From positions 35,121 through 99,120 of the forward strand of contig MGVE01000009.1 of assembly GCA_001800315.1 (NCBI GenBank): DNA of 64,000 nucleotides, given 5' to 3'. A program made the translations under genes and the position numbers. The DNA comes from Elusimicrobia bacterium RIFOXYA2_FULL_47_53. GTDB lineage: Bacteria > Elusimicrobiota > Endomicrobiia > Endomicrobiales > XYA2-FULL-47-53. Each line of letters begins with the position of its first letter. The first letter of the stretch is position 1. This document shows positions 42,519-52,043 of this stretch, in pieces. The notes beneath the pieces are model-generated. The model was not told the origin of the DNA and ran no database searches. It worked only from the letters and a program-made list of their open reading frames with translations.

Positions 42519-43809
42519 ATATAAGTTTTTGCGGCTTTGGTTTTTCCGGAGCGATTTTGTACGCCCCTGCTATCAGGGCCGCGGCTTCTTTAGATGAACG
42601 GCCGGCTCCGAAATGCATGACGGCGAGCGGCTCATTTATTTCCACCTTGTCTCCGAGCTTCTTTAATCCCGTAATGCCCGCGGCAAGGTCAATAGCATCT
42701 TCTTTTTTACGCCTTCCCGCGCCAAGTTCAATGGCGGCAAGCCCTATCTGCTCGGTATTTATGTAATCCACGAATCCCGCGGCGGCAGAAGGCACTGCCT
42801 CGCTTGAACCCGCCTGCGGAAGGTATTTGTCCGGTTCGTCTATGACTCCCGGCTCTCCGCCCTGTGACTCAATAATCCGTCCGAATTTTTTCAGAGCGTT
42901 ACCGTTAGACAAATTCTCCAGCAGGAGGCGGCGCGCGCTTTTGTTGTCCGGCGCTTTTCCCGCCATTACTACCATTCTTGCTCCAAGCTCCATCACCAGT
43001 TCAACAAAGTCGGGAGCGCCTCCGCCCTTTAACACTTCTATGGCGTGCTTAAGCTCAATGGCGTTGCCCACGCAGTTGCCAAGAGGCTGGTTCATGTCCG
43101 TCACTACGGCTCTTACATCAATGCCGAAGCTTCTGCCGATATTTATCATTGACTGGGCCAGAGCCCTCGCGCCGCCCAAACTTTTCATAAAAGCGCCGGA
43201 ACCGGATTTCACATCCAGCAGAAGCGCGTCGCAGCCTTCCGCGATTTTTTTTGACATTATGCTTGCCGAAATCAGGCTTATGGAATCAACCGTCGCGGTA
43301 ACATCGCGCAGGGCGTAAATTTTTTTGTCGGCTGGAGCCACATCCGCCGTCTGGCCTATCATGGCAACGCCTATATCTCCGAGCTTATCCAAAAATTCGG
43401 TTACCGATAAATCTGTCCTGAAACCCCGGATTGACTCAAGTTTGTCAAGCGTGCCTCCCGTGTGGCCCAGGCCGCGCCCCGACATCATAGGCACCACCGC
43501 TCCGCAGGAAGCCACAAGCGGCGCCAGCACAAGAGATGTTCCGTCCCCGACTCCTCCGGTGGAATGTTTGTCCACCTTTATCCCGGGAAGGCCGGTTAGA
43601 TCCAGGGTCCGGCCGGAAGCTATCATGGCTTTTGTAAGCTGAACCGTTTCGTCTTTGTCCAGGCCTTTAAGAAACGCCGCCATAAGAAAAGCCGACATCT
43701 GGTAATCTGGCAGCTCGCCGCTTGAGTAGCGCGAAACCATAAAATCAATTTCATCGTCTTCAAGCTTTACGCCGTTTCTCTTTTTATAAATAATTGAATA
43801 GGGCCGCAT
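42505..43809 (-). CDS. deoA: Pyrimidine-nucleoside (or thymidine) phosphorylase
   Basis: 434 residues. The family signature KVDKHSTGGVGDGTSLVLAP is intact, as are SGRGLGHTGGTLDKLES and LLLDVKSGSGAFMK. It cleaves (deoxy)uridine and thymidine with phosphate, giving the base and (deoxy)ribose-1-phosphate. The C-terminal region (INEPLAVMHFGAG) shows the PYNP domain. Whether it is thymidine-specific (DeoA) or broader (Pdp) cannot be told. Eight bases after punA; uridine from Cdd would be its substrate. Confidence 0.94.
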   Translation of the reverse strand: MRPYSIIYKKRNGVKLEDDEIDFMVSRYSSGELPDYQMSAFLMAAFLKGLDKDETVQLTKAMIASGRTLDLTGLPGIKVDKHSTGGVGDGTSLVLAPLVASCGAVVPMMSGRGLGHTGGTLDKLESIRGFRTDLSVTEFLDKLGDIGVAMIGQTADVAPADKKIYALRDVTATVDSISLISASIMSKKIAEGCDALLLDVKSGSGAFMKSLGGARALAQSMINIGRSFGIDVRAVVTDMNQPLGNCVGNAIELKHAIEVLKGGGAPDFVELVMELGARMVVMAGKAPDNKSARRLLLENLSNGNALKKFGRIIESQGGEPGVIDEPDKYLPQAGSSEAVPSAAAGFVDYINTEQIGLAAIELGAGRRKKEDAIDLAAGITGLKKLGDKVEINEPLAVMHFGAGRSSKEAAALIAGAYKIAPEKPKPQKLIYEEL

Positions 43810-43817
43810 AAATTATT

Positions 43818-44645
43818 TTAATCCGCCGCGCCGATAATATCCAAAACGAGCTCTCCGAGTTTATGACTGATTTTCTGCCCGGCTTTCAAAACCTCGGCGT
43901 GCGACAAGCGCCCTCCGGAAGCTGAAGACGCCTTGTTTGCCACATAAGAAATAGCCGCGATACTCATACCCATCTGCCTGGCCGCGACAGCCTCGGGAAC
44001 CACCGACATTCCCACGACATCGGCGCCCAACTTTCTAAACGCTTTTGCCTCTGCGGGAGTTTCGTATGTGGGGCCGCTTACGGCAAGATAGGTTCCCTCG
44101 CAAGCCTTGAGCCCGCGCCTCCTGGCCAGAGAAAGGAGCTTTCTGCGCCAGGTTTTGTCATAAACCTCGCTCATGTCGGGGAAACGCGCTCCGAACTCCC
44201 TGGTGTGAGGCCCGCGAAGGCAGTTAACACCCATGAAATTAATATGGTCTTTAAGCACCACGATGTCGCCGGGCCTGTATTTGGGGTTAAGCGCCCCCAC
44301 CGCAGAAGTTATAAGTAAATTTTTTACACCCATGTACCCCATGAGCCTCACGGGATAAATTACTTCTTCCATGGAGTGGCCTTCGTAATAATGCACCCGT
44401 CCCGCCATTACAAGCACGGCTTTCCCCGAGAGATTTCCGATAATCAGCTTGCCGCTATGCCCCTCAACGGTTGAAGGCTTAAAGTGAGGTATCTCGGAAA
44501 AATCAATAACCGTATCGTCGTGGGAACTTTCCATCAAAGAGCCGAGGCCGGAACCGAGTATCAAGCCCAAGCGCGGGCGCGCGGGCGTTTTTCTGAAAAT
44601 ATATTCCATGCTCTCTTTGAGTTTATCTACTATTGATTCCCGCAT
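43818..44645 (-). CDS. punA: Purine-nucleoside phosphorylase, trimeric class
   Basis: 275 residues. LGLILGSGLGSLMES, VEGHSGKLIIGNL, MAGRVHYYEGH, TSAVGALNPKYRPGD and YLAVSGPTYETPAE with GMSVVPEAVAARQMGM match inosine-guanosine phosphorylases. It releases the purine base and (deoxy)ribose-1-phosphate, which DeoB converts to the 5-phosphate. Lies 24 bases after deoB and 8 before deoA. Confidence 0.95.
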   Translation of the reverse strand: MRESIVDKLKESMEYIFRKTPARPRLGLILGSGLGSLMESSHDDTVIDFSEIPHFKPSTVEGHSGKLIIGNLSGKAVLVMAGRVHYYEGHSMEEVIYPVRLMGYMGVKNLLITSAVGALNPKYRPGDIVVLKDHINFMGVNCLRGPHTREFGARFPDMSEVYDKTWRRKLLSLARRRGLKACEGTYLAVSGPTYETPAEAKAFRKLGADVVGMSVVPEAVAARQMGMSIAAISYVANKASSASGGRLSHAEVLKAGQKISHKLGELVLDIIGAAD

Positions 44646-44668
44646 TACAATCCGCCTTTTGACCCGTA

Positions 44669-45859
44669 TCAGGGGTTTAAAATTTCTTTCTTAAAACTCT
44701 CTCCGTTTTTAATTCCGTCCAGGGAGAAAATATCGGCGATGGTCTTCGCGAGATCCGCGAAGGTTTTCCTGACTCCCAGGTCCCGCCCGGCAGCAATACG
44801 GCTGCCGTAAACAAGAAGCGGCGCGTATTCCCGGGTATGGTCGGTATGCGCGGTAAAAGACGGGTCGCAGCCGTGGTCAGCCGTTATAAACAAAACATCG
44901 TTTTCATTCATTGAAGCTTTAAGCTCCGGCAGAAAATCGTCAAATGCTTTTAACCCCGCGGCGTAGGATTTCAAATCCCTCCTGTGGCCCCACAACATGT
45001 CAAAATCAACAAGGTTCGTAAAAATAAGGGATTTGCCGGAGGCTTTATTTTTTATCAGCTCAAGTGTTTTCTTCATTCCCTCGGCATTATTTCCCGTGTG
45101 AAACGCGGCGGAAATACCCCTCTTATTAAAAATATCCTCAATCTTTCCCACCGCAAGCACTTCTCCGCCGGATTCATGGATGATGTCAAGCAGAGTCCTG
45201 TCAAAAGGAGAAAGGCTGAAATCCCTTCTGTTAGAGGTTCTTTCAAAACTTCCGGGCTCTCCTGTAAACGGCCTGGCTATTACCCGTCCGACGGCGTGCT
45301 TTCCTTTGAGTATGGCTCTTGCCGCGGCGCAGACTTCATAAAGCCGCCGGAGCCCGAAATATTTTTCGTGCGCCGCAACCTGAAAAACCGAGTCCGCGGA
45401 GGTATAGACTATCGGGAAAAGAGTTTTTATGTGTTCGGCGCCGAGTTCGCGGATTATTTCCGTGCCGGAAGCAGTCTTGTTGCCGAGAGTCTTTGTACCT
45501 ATTTTTTCCTCAAATTCCGCGATAATTTCCCGCGGAAACCCGTTCGGATAAGTGGGGAAAGCCTCTTTGAGTATGAGGCCGGAAAGCTCCCAGTGGCCTG
45601 CGGTCGTATCCTTGGCGCGCGAGGCGCACGCCATTTTCGCGAAGGAACCGTCGTATCGCGGAACCCTGTAATCAAGCCCCGCCGACTTGTAGAGTCCGAG
45701 CGCGGCAAGATTGGGCAGGCTGTAAGCCGCGCCCGATCCCTCAATGATATGAGCAAAAGTATTGGCGCCCGCGTCGCCGAATTCGGAAGCGTCGGGCAGA
45801 GCCCCGATACCGAGGCTGTCTAATACAACAATAACGCATCTGTCTATTTTAGTTTGCAT
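44669..45859 (-). CDS. deoB: Phosphopentomutase
   Basis: 396 residues. Metal-binding and nucleophile motifs of the alkaline-phosphatase superfamily: VLDSLGIGALPDASEFGDAG, DTTAGHWELSG (catalytic Thr), TNLVDFDMLWGHRRD and ITADHGCDPSFTAHTDHTRE. It interconverts (deoxy)ribose-1- and 5-phosphate, linking DeoA/PunA with DeoC and RpiB. Its ATG overlaps the stop of the upstream histidine kinase by one base (TGATG). Confidence 0.96.
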   Translation of the reverse strand: MQTKIDRCVIVVLDSLGIGALPDASEFGDAGANTFAHIIEGSGAAYSLPNLAALGLYKSAGLDYRVPRYDGSFAKMACASRAKDTTAGHWELSGLILKEAFPTYPNGFPREIIAEFEEKIGTKTLGNKTASGTEIIRELGAEHIKTLFPIVYTSADSVFQVAAHEKYFGLRRLYEVCAAARAILKGKHAVGRVIARPFTGEPGSFERTSNRRDFSLSPFDRTLLDIIHESGGEVLAVGKIEDIFNKRGISAAFHTGNNAEGMKKTLELIKNKASGKSLIFTNLVDFDMLWGHRRDLKSYAAGLKAFDDFLPELKASMNENDVLFITADHGCDPSFTAHTDHTREYAPLLVYGSRIAAGRDLGVRKTFADLAKTIADIFSLDGIKNGESFKKEILNP

Positions 45860-48800
45860 CAGGCCTTTGCCGCTTCCCCTGGTCCCGCGGCCGGCTTTTC
45901 GGAAAAATCCCTCATTCCGGGCTTAGCGCGGGGTATTAAAAAAGTGAAGGTTGAACCCATGCCGGGCTCGCTTTCCACCCAGATCTGTCCGCCGTGAAAT
46001 TCAATTATTGATTTTACTATCGCCAGTCCCAGTCCCGCGCCCGCGGTAGAACGGGTCGTTCCGGTTTCGGCCTGATAGAATTTTTCAAATATCCTCTGCT
46101 GGTCTCTACTGCTTATTCCTATGCCGCTGTCTTTCACGCTAAACATCAGATAATCGCCCTTGTCAACAGCCGCGACATCAATCCTTCCGCCGGAAGGAGT
46201 AAATTTTATGCTGTTAAGTATGAGGTTGTCAAAAACCTGGCGCAGGCGGTCCCTGTCGGCGTTAATAAGCGGTAAAATCGCCGGCAGTTCAGCTTTGAGG
46301 GTTAACCCTTTTTTCTGAGCTTCACCCGCGATATTTCTCACAACCTCTTCAATAAGGGCTTTTGGGTCAACCTGTTCCATTCTTACCGTGAGTTTTCCCG
46401 ACTCAATCCTTGAAATATCAAGCAGATCGGAAATAAGCACCGTAAGCCTGTCGGTTGACTGATCGGCTATCTGAAGGAACTTTTCCTGCTGGGAGTTGAG
46501 CGGCCCGGCTTCTCCCTGCAGAACGACTTTCACAAAACCCTTTATCGTAGTGATCGGCGTCCTGAGTTCGTGCGAGACAATGGACAAAAATTCGTTCTTG
46601 ACCTGGTTGAGCCTTTCCTGCTCTATCTTGGCGTCTCTGAGAGAGTCGTAGAGATGGGCATTCGCTATAATTACGGCCGCCTGATGCGAAATAAGAGTGG
46701 CCAGCCTCAGATGGTCTTTGTTGTAGGAGTTGGCCTGGTGCCTGCCTATCCTGAGCACTCCGATAACTTTATTTTCAGCCATAAGCGGCACAATTATAAT
46801 TGAGCGAAGGTCCCACAAACGCGCGGTCTGGCTTTTTATTCTCGGGTCAAGCGAAGCGTCCGGGCTTAAGAAGGGTTCTCCCGAACGGAAAACCTGGGCC
46901 GAAAGGGAATTCGGGTCGTCAACGGGTATTTTCAGCATGACCGAAGCGCCGTCGCCGGTAAAATAGGCCCCGGACTGCGTCTCAAGTTCACCCGTCATTT
47001 CATTAAAAAGCAGCAGGGCGCAAAGATCGGAGGCAAAGGCTTTTGTGGTGGTTGAAACCACCTTATTCATGGTTTTGTCCAGTTCCGGTTCGCTGGAAAT
47101 GGCGGAAGATATTTCCTGAAGCGCCGTAAGGTCCCGGAGCCTGTGTTCCAGTTCCTGGTAAAGAGTGACATTTTCTATTATTCCGGCTATCCTGTCGGCG
47201 ATAAGTTCAAGAATCCTGAGGTCGTCCTGAGTGAAAGGCGCGCCGAATTTGTTGGCCACCCCCATAACTCCGACAGGTTTATTTCCGGAGCGCAGAGGTA
47301 CTATGGCCAGTGAATGTATCGCGAGCAGGTTCGCCAGCAGAGGCAGAGCCTCTCTTGAACTTTTTTCGTCGTTGAAAACAAAATGTTTCGCGTCTTTTAT
47401 CGCCGAGCCTAACACCCTGGCCTCGTTAAGGCTGAAACGAAGCCTTGAAAATTCCCTGTCCTTGATGCCGAAGAAGGGAGGCGAGGGTATAACTTCGTTT
47501 GTCTCGGGAGAATAGAGAAAAATTCCGGCCGCCTGAGCGCTGAGCAGCTCCTTGGTCTTGTCAACTATCATTTCCAGCAGTTCGGAAAGGCCGGACTTTG
47601 CCGCGGCGTAACCGGCAATATCCGAGAGAGCTTTCATTTCGCGGACTTTCTGGATAAGCCGCGAGTTGGTCTGAATGAGCTCCATCGTGGTTGAGGAAAC
47701 TTCCGTTTCAAGCCTCCTGTTGAGCTCTCCCACCCTTTCGTATAACCCCACATTCCTGACAGCGATTGAAAGATATTCGGCAAGGGTTTTAATCGCTTCA
47801 ACTTTTTCATGCGTAAAGAAATTCGTGTCTTTGCTGTTAACATTCAGAATTCCCATGCACTTTGAATCAACAACTATGGGAATATAAACAAAGGAACCTA
47901 TGCCTTCTTTTGCGTAATCCGCGGCGGAAACTCCCAGGCCCGGCTTGGCGAAATCATTTACGACCACGCTCTCGCACCGCTGGTAGGCGTGCCCGAGCAA
48001 TCCGTCTCCCGGCCTTACCCGAACCGATTTGGCCCACTCGGGAGAGAGGCCCCTGTAATTTTTTGTTGAAAGGAAACCATTTTCTCCGTACATTATCACG
48101 GAACTTGAGACGGTGTTAAATTTCTTTATGATTATCTCAAGCACAACATTGAAAATATCGTTAACCTCAAGATGAGAGGTCAGCGCCTTGGAAACGGAAA
48201 GCAGCATCTGGAGGGTCTCCGTGGTTCCGGAAAGCTTGTTGTTTATGGTATTAAGCCTTAAGGCAATCTGGCGCCATTCGCTGGGATAGGCGGACGCGTC
48301 AAAAGACTCAAATCGCTCATTTTCAATATTTTCAAGAAATTGGCGCAGTTCCCTCAAAGGAGAGATAAAGCTTGCCCTTATGTATGAATATATACCCAGG
48401 AAAGCCCACAATGCCAGCCCGGCCAGCCATATTCCGAGGAATAAATATGTTTTTTGCCTGGCCGGCCCCGAAAATATATACCCGGCATCGGGCCACACGG
48501 TAAGAAGGTTTGCCTCGCCGCCCCGGGAAGGCAGAGGATAGACCAAACCGTGCAATTTCAAAGTGTACTTTCTCATTTTCCAGGCATCTTCGTAATAGGA
48601 CCGGCCGTTATGAGAAAAATTTATGCCCGCCATGATCCCCGTGGAGTTGTAGAAATCCTCAATGGCGGACTTGACCGAGCTGGGATCGCTTTTCTCAAGC
48701 ACGGACTGCACCAGGAGCATTGTTTTGGGGTTTTTATCGGGAGAGAAATGAGAGTGCATCAGCGACCTGAAAAACAGGTATCCGCCCAGAAAATATAACG

Positions 48801-48864
48801 CGCATATCAGCGAGAAGAAAAATATGATTCCGGCGGAGTGCTTTAAGACCAGTTTTTTCATCAT
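45859..48864 (-). CDS. Membrane sensor histidine kinase with HAMP and three GAF domains
   Basis: 1001 residues. Two transmembrane helices (~11-33 and ~140-162) flank an extracytoplasmic sensor; a HAMP-like linker follows (FISPLRELRQFLENIENERF), then three GAF domains (~220-375, ~415-580, ~590-745), then HisKA with the phosphoacceptor in IVSHELRTPITTIK (His765), and a HATPase domain with DNLILNSIKFTPSGG, VKDSGIGIS and GAGLGLAIVKSIIEFHGG, all intact. The C-terminus is a short Pro/Ala tail. Start overlaps the stop of the DnaA-like gene by one base (TAATG). No response regulator is nearby; the output partner is unknown. Confidence 0.93.
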   Translation of the reverse strand: MMKKLVLKHSAGIIFFFSLICALYFLGGYLFFRSLMHSHFSPDKNPKTMLLVQSVLEKSDPSSVKSAIEDFYNSTGIMAGINFSHNGRSYYEDAWKMRKYTLKLHGLVYPLPSRGGEANLLTVWPDAGYIFSGPARQKTYLFLGIWLAGLALWAFLGIYSYIRASFISPLRELRQFLENIENERFESFDASAYPSEWRQIALRLNTINNKLSGTTETLQMLLSVSKALTSHLEVNDIFNVVLEIIIKKFNTVSSSVIMYGENGFLSTKNYRGLSPEWAKSVRVRPGDGLLGHAYQRCESVVVNDFAKPGLGVSAADYAKEGIGSFVYIPIVVDSKCMGILNVNSKDTNFFTHEKVEAIKTLAEYLSIAVRNVGLYERVGELNRRLETEVSSTTMELIQTNSRLIQKVREMKALSDIAGYAAAKSGLSELLEMIVDKTKELLSAQAAGIFLYSPETNEVIPSPPFFGIKDREFSRLRFSLNEARVLGSAIKDAKHFVFNDEKSSREALPLLANLLAIHSLAIVPLRSGNKPVGVMGVANKFGAPFTQDDLRILELIADRIAGIIENVTLYQELEHRLRDLTALQEISSAISSEPELDKTMNKVVSTTTKAFASDLCALLLFNEMTGELETQSGAYFTGDGASVMLKIPVDDPNSLSAQVFRSGEPFLSPDASLDPRIKSQTARLWDLRSIIIVPLMAENKVIGVLRIGRHQANSYNKDHLRLATLISHQAAVIIANAHLYDSLRDAKIEQERLNQVKNEFLSIVSHELRTPITTIKGFVKVVLQGEAGPLNSQQEKFLQIADQSTDRLTVLISDLLDISRIESGKLTVRMEQVDPKALIEEVVRNIAGEAQKKGLTLKAELPAILPLINADRDRLRQVFDNLILNSIKFTPSGGRIDVAAVDKGDYLMFSVKDSGIGISSRDQQRIFEKFYQAETGTTRSTAGAGLGLAIVKSIIEFHGGQIWVESEPGMGSTFTFLIPRAKPGMRDFSEKPAAGPGEAAKA

Positions 48865-50714
48865 TATATATCCGGAGAAGTATTCTTAAGCAGCGTGATA
48901 TCCAAAGACAGGTTCAGGTACCGGTAATCCTTATTTAGCTCGGCCCAGGGTATCAGCTGAAGAGAAAGCTTCTCGTCGTCCATAATTGTCGCCAGGAGGT
49001 TCGCGAATTCCTCGGACTCAATGTTGCTTTCCGGCGGTGGCCCGAGCACCACCGCGATGCTGATCTTAATGTTTTTGCACAGCTCCGGAAACTGGGCATA
49101 GTTTACTTTTTCCGTCAAGCTGAAGCTCTGTTCAAAAACGCTAACAAGCTTAAACTTCAGCTTATGTTTTTTTATAACCTCTTTGAAATGTTCTTTTACC
49201 TTTGAGAGTTCCGCTTCCTTGGTTTCAGGGTAAAAGAAAACAACTTCTATCGGTTTTAAATTCGCGTCCTGCGCGTCCGGCTGAGGTTTGGGAGGCTGAA
49301 AAACCGGTATCTTTATCTGTGGCGCTTCCTTTACAGGCTCAGGCTTATGCACGGTAACAGGAGGTACGGCCGACGCGGGAGCCGAAGCCTGGACGGGCGG
49401 CTCTTCGGCTATGGGGATCGCGTGCGCCAGAGAAGGAGCGGGCGCTGCCTCAGCCGCCGGAGCGGCGGTTTTTTCAGGGGCGGGCTGTGCAGGTTGAATG
49501 GGCTTTGGCTGTTCCTGCGGGAAAGATATGGGCGGCGGCGGCAGTTCCGTTTTAAGCGATGCAGGCACCGGCTCCGCCATTTCTTCCGGAGGAAGCAGGT
49601 CGCTCATCAAGACTTTAACCAGGTCAAGATTAACTTCCTGGTGAGTGAGCGAGGCGTATGCGTTTATCCTTTTTAAAAACCCTTCCAGTTCCCTGATGTT
49701 TGATTTAAGCTTGGAGGCTATGTAAAGAAGAATATTATCGTTTAAGGTCAGATGATCCAGCTCGCCTTTTTGCTTTAAAATAGCGACCCGCGTCTCAAGA
49801 TTGGGGGATTTTATATCGGCGATAAGGCCCCACTCAAAACGGCTGCGCAGCCTGTCTTCAAGAGTTGTCAGCTGTTTTGGAGGCCGGTCGGAAGTCACAA
49901 TTATCTGTTTGCCGTTTTGATGAAGTATGTTAAAGGTATGAAAAAACTCTTCCTGCGTTGACTCAGATTCAACAAGAAACTGAATATCATCCACCAGCAG
50001 CAGGTCCACCTTGCGGTAATGCTCCCTCATCTGCTGGAGACTGCCCTTCCTGATGGAATCAATCACCTCTCCCATAAATTTCTCGGTGGTCACATAAAGT
50101 ATCCTTAAGTTCGGATTCTTTTTTCTTACATAGTGGCCGACCGCGTGCATCATATGGGTTTTGCCAAGGCCCACTCCGGAATAAATGAAAAATGGATTGT
50201 ATATTTTACCGGGATTGTCGGCTACCGCCTGCGCGGCGGCCGCGGTAAAACGGTTATTAGGGCCTATGATGAAATCTTTAAAAGTATAGCGGGGGTTTAG
50301 TTCAAGGTCTTCAAAACCGTAATCCGATTTCGGCTGAGCAGCCGGGGCCGGCTCCGGCGCGGGCGCGGCTGGAGCCTTTGACGGCTGAGAGTTTGTGGCT
50401 TTATCTATGCCGGCAGCCAGACCCTCAAGTTCTTCGGAGAGTTTTTCCTCTTGCTTAGGTTCAACGAAAATTCCTTCTCCGAATTTTTTTTCAAGAGCCT
50501 CTCTGACGGCCTTAATCTCTTCGCTGCCCGCCATATAAATATAGAACCCGAATTCGTATTTTCCGTCCTCCACTAAAAAAGGCCGGCTTTTATTTACGGA
50601 AAGCTTATCCAAAACCGAGCTTAGCTCGGACTCATCCGCTTTTATTTTGGCTCGCCAGCGGTTAGGGTCTTTTTCCGCGGGATATTGCAGCAGTTCCCAT
50701 CTCTTATCGCTCAT
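48864..50714 (-). CDS. DnaA-type AAA+ protein without the DnaA DNA-binding domain
   Basis: 616 residues. The middle (~138-378) is a complete DnaA/Hda AAA+ module: NPRYTFKDFIIGPNNRFT, Walker A GVGLGKTH (180-187), Walker B LLLVDDIQF (238-246), sensor I TSDRPP (274-279), box VII LEDRLRSRFEWG (285-296) and sensor II SNIRELEGFLKR (338-349). The N-terminal ~110 residues are not DnaA domain I. In place of the HTH domain IV is a ~100-residue Pro/Ala linker (~378-485) and a novel alpha/beta C-terminal domain (~487-616, IEVVFFYPETKEAELSKVKE). So it is unlikely to bind DnaA boxes and is not a normal initiator. Followed by the GAF kinase gene with a one-base overlap. Confidence 0.88.
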   Translation of the reverse strand: MSDKRWELLQYPAEKDPNRWRAKIKADESELSSVLDKLSVNKSRPFLVEDGKYEFGFYIYMAGSEEIKAVREALEKKFGEGIFVEPKQEEKLSEELEGLAAGIDKATNSQPSKAPAAPAPEPAPAAQPKSDYGFEDLELNPRYTFKDFIIGPNNRFTAAAAQAVADNPGKIYNPFFIYSGVGLGKTHMMHAVGHYVRKKNPNLRILYVTTEKFMGEVIDSIRKGSLQQMREHYRKVDLLLVDDIQFLVESESTQEEFFHTFNILHQNGKQIIVTSDRPPKQLTTLEDRLRSRFEWGLIADIKSPNLETRVAILKQKGELDHLTLNDNILLYIASKLKSNIRELEGFLKRINAYASLTHQEVNLDLVKVLMSDLLPPEEMAEPVPASLKTELPPPPISFPQEQPKPIQPAQPAPEKTAAPAAEAAPAPSLAHAIPIAEEPPVQASAPASAVPPVTVHKPEPVKEAPQIKIPVFQPPKPQPDAQDANLKPIEVVFFYPETKEAELSKVKEHFKEVIKKHKLKFKLVSVFEQSFSLTEKVNYAQFPELCKNIKISIAVVLGPPPESNIESEEFANLLATIMDDEKLSLQLIPWAELNKDYRYLNLSLDITLLKNTSPDI

Positions 50715-50784
50715 TTATTATAGGCACCGTTCATATTTATTTTAAATTGTCAGGGAACGAAGCGCCGCCCCTGAAGCGGCCGCG

Positions 50785-50964
50785 TCACGAGTTCTTTGCC
50801 GCGACGGCTTTGCGGCGCGCTCCGGATTTTTTTCCGCCCGCAAAAACCGCTGGGTCTATCGCGATTTTTCCGTCAGCGGGGCTGCCCGGGACACTTAAGA
50901 CCATGCTGGCAAGGACTTTGTTCACATCTTCAATCAGCTGAGAAATCTCGTCTTTTTCTTCCAT
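50785..50964 (-). CDS. 59-residue protein between pilT and the DnaA-like gene
   Basis: ATG at 50964 begins two bases after the pilT stop. The peptide starts MEEKDEISQLIEDVNKVLAS, has an amphipathic helix, then PGSPADGKIAIDPAVFAGG and a basic tail (KKSGARRKAVAAKNS). No family is recognised. The tight spacing after pilT and the acidic-to-basic charge change suggest a real gene; a weak Shine-Dalgarno lowers confidence. Confidence 0.5.
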   Translation of the reverse strand: MEEKDEISQLIEDVNKVLASMVLSVPGSPADGKIAIDPAVFAGGKKSGARRKAVAAKNS

Positions 50965-50966
50965 TT

Positions 50967-52043
50967 TTATTCGGCGCCGCGCTCTATTCCCCTGAGTTTT
51001 AAAGTAAGGTCGTCGGGATTAGAGGATTTATCAAGCGCCTCCTCCATGGTTATTTTGCCGTCCTTGTATAATTCAAGGAGCGACTGGTCAAAGGTTCTCA
51101 TGCCGTAATAAGAACCCTGCTCCATTGCTTTATAGACATCGCTGAGTTTGTCGTCAGCCAAAAGTTTTTTAATAAGAGAAGTGCCTATAAGGATTTCGGT
51201 TACGGGCAGCCTGGAGCTGCCGTCCTTGCTGCTGACAAGACGCTGAGCCACTATGCCTTTTATTACATAAGCCAGCTGGCTTCTGACGGAAGCCTGCTGG
51301 TGGGGCGGGCAGGAACCGACTATTCTGTCTATTGTCTGAGCCGCGTCCATTGTGTGAATCGTGGAAATCACAAGATGGCCGGTCTCCGCGGTTGTTATAG
51401 CGGCAAGCATGGCCTCGTAATCGCGCATTTCTCCGATAACCACCACATCCGGATCCTGGCGGAGTATGTACTTCAGGGCCTTAGAATAAGACTTGGTGTC
51501 TATTCCGACCTCCCTCTGCGATACGGAGGACTTTTTATCCTTATGGAAATACTCTATCGGGTCCTCCACCGAAACAATGTTGTACTGAAAATTACTGTTT
51601 ATATAATCAACGATAGAATTCATGGTCGTGGTCTTGCCGGCGCCGGTAACTCCCGCTATAAGTATAAGGCCGCGCGGCTCGGAGGCGAGTTTCTGCATCG
51701 GCTCGCCCGGAAGGTTCAGCTCCGCGAAATTTTTTATGCTCAGAGGCACAACCCGAAGCGTAAGAGCTATGGTGCCTCTCTGCCTGTAAACATTAACCCT
51801 GAACCGCGACACCGCGTCTATAGAGTGGGCCAGGTCCAGCTCGTTTTCTTCCAGAAAATGCTTTTTCTGCGCGTCGTTCATAAAAGAAAAAGCCAGTTCC
51901 TCTAAATGTTTATAGCTGAACTGGTCAAATCCCGTTGAAATCAGTTTGCCGTTGACCCTGATAAGCGGGGCCGCTCCGGCCTTAAAGTGAATATCCGAGA
52001 TATTCTTCTTTACCATCAGTTGCAGCAGCTCGTTGACATTCAT
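50967..52043 (-). CDS. pilT: PilT-type secretion/retraction ATPase
   Basis: 358 residues. VNELLQLMVKKNISDIHFKA at the N-terminus, Walker A GVTGAGKTTTMNSIVDYIN, Asp box VEDPIEY, Walker B QDPDVVVIGEMRD, and AETGHLVISTIHTMDAAQTI. PilT powers type IV pilus retraction (twitching motility, DNA uptake). No other pilus gene lies nearby, which is common for pilT. It overlaps deoC by four bases and is part of the long nucleoside operon, together with a PilZ gene. Confidence 0.95.
   Translation of the reverse strand: MNVNELLQLMVKKNISDIHFKAGAAPLIRVNGKLISTGFDQFSYKHLEELAFSFMNDAQKKHFLEENELDLAHSIDAVSRFRVNVYRQRGTIALTLRVVPLSIKNFAELNLPGEPMQKLASEPRGLILIAGVTGAGKTTTMNSIVDYINSNFQYNIVSVEDPIEYFHKDKKSSVSQREVGIDTKSYSKALKYILRQDPDVVVIGEMRDYEAMLAAITTAETGHLVISTIHTMDAAQTIDRIVGSCPPHQQASVRSQLAYVIKGIVAQRLVSSKDGSSRLPVTEILIGTSLIKKLLADDKLSDVYKAMEQGSYYGMRTFDQSLLELYKDGKITMEEALDKSSNPDDLTLKLRGIERGAE

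Noticed and set aside
48864-50714. Normal dnaA marking a replication origin
   Set aside because: No DnaA domain IV, and no cluster of TTATCCACA boxes around it; the single such site seen (4849-4857) lies inside a GGDEF gene.
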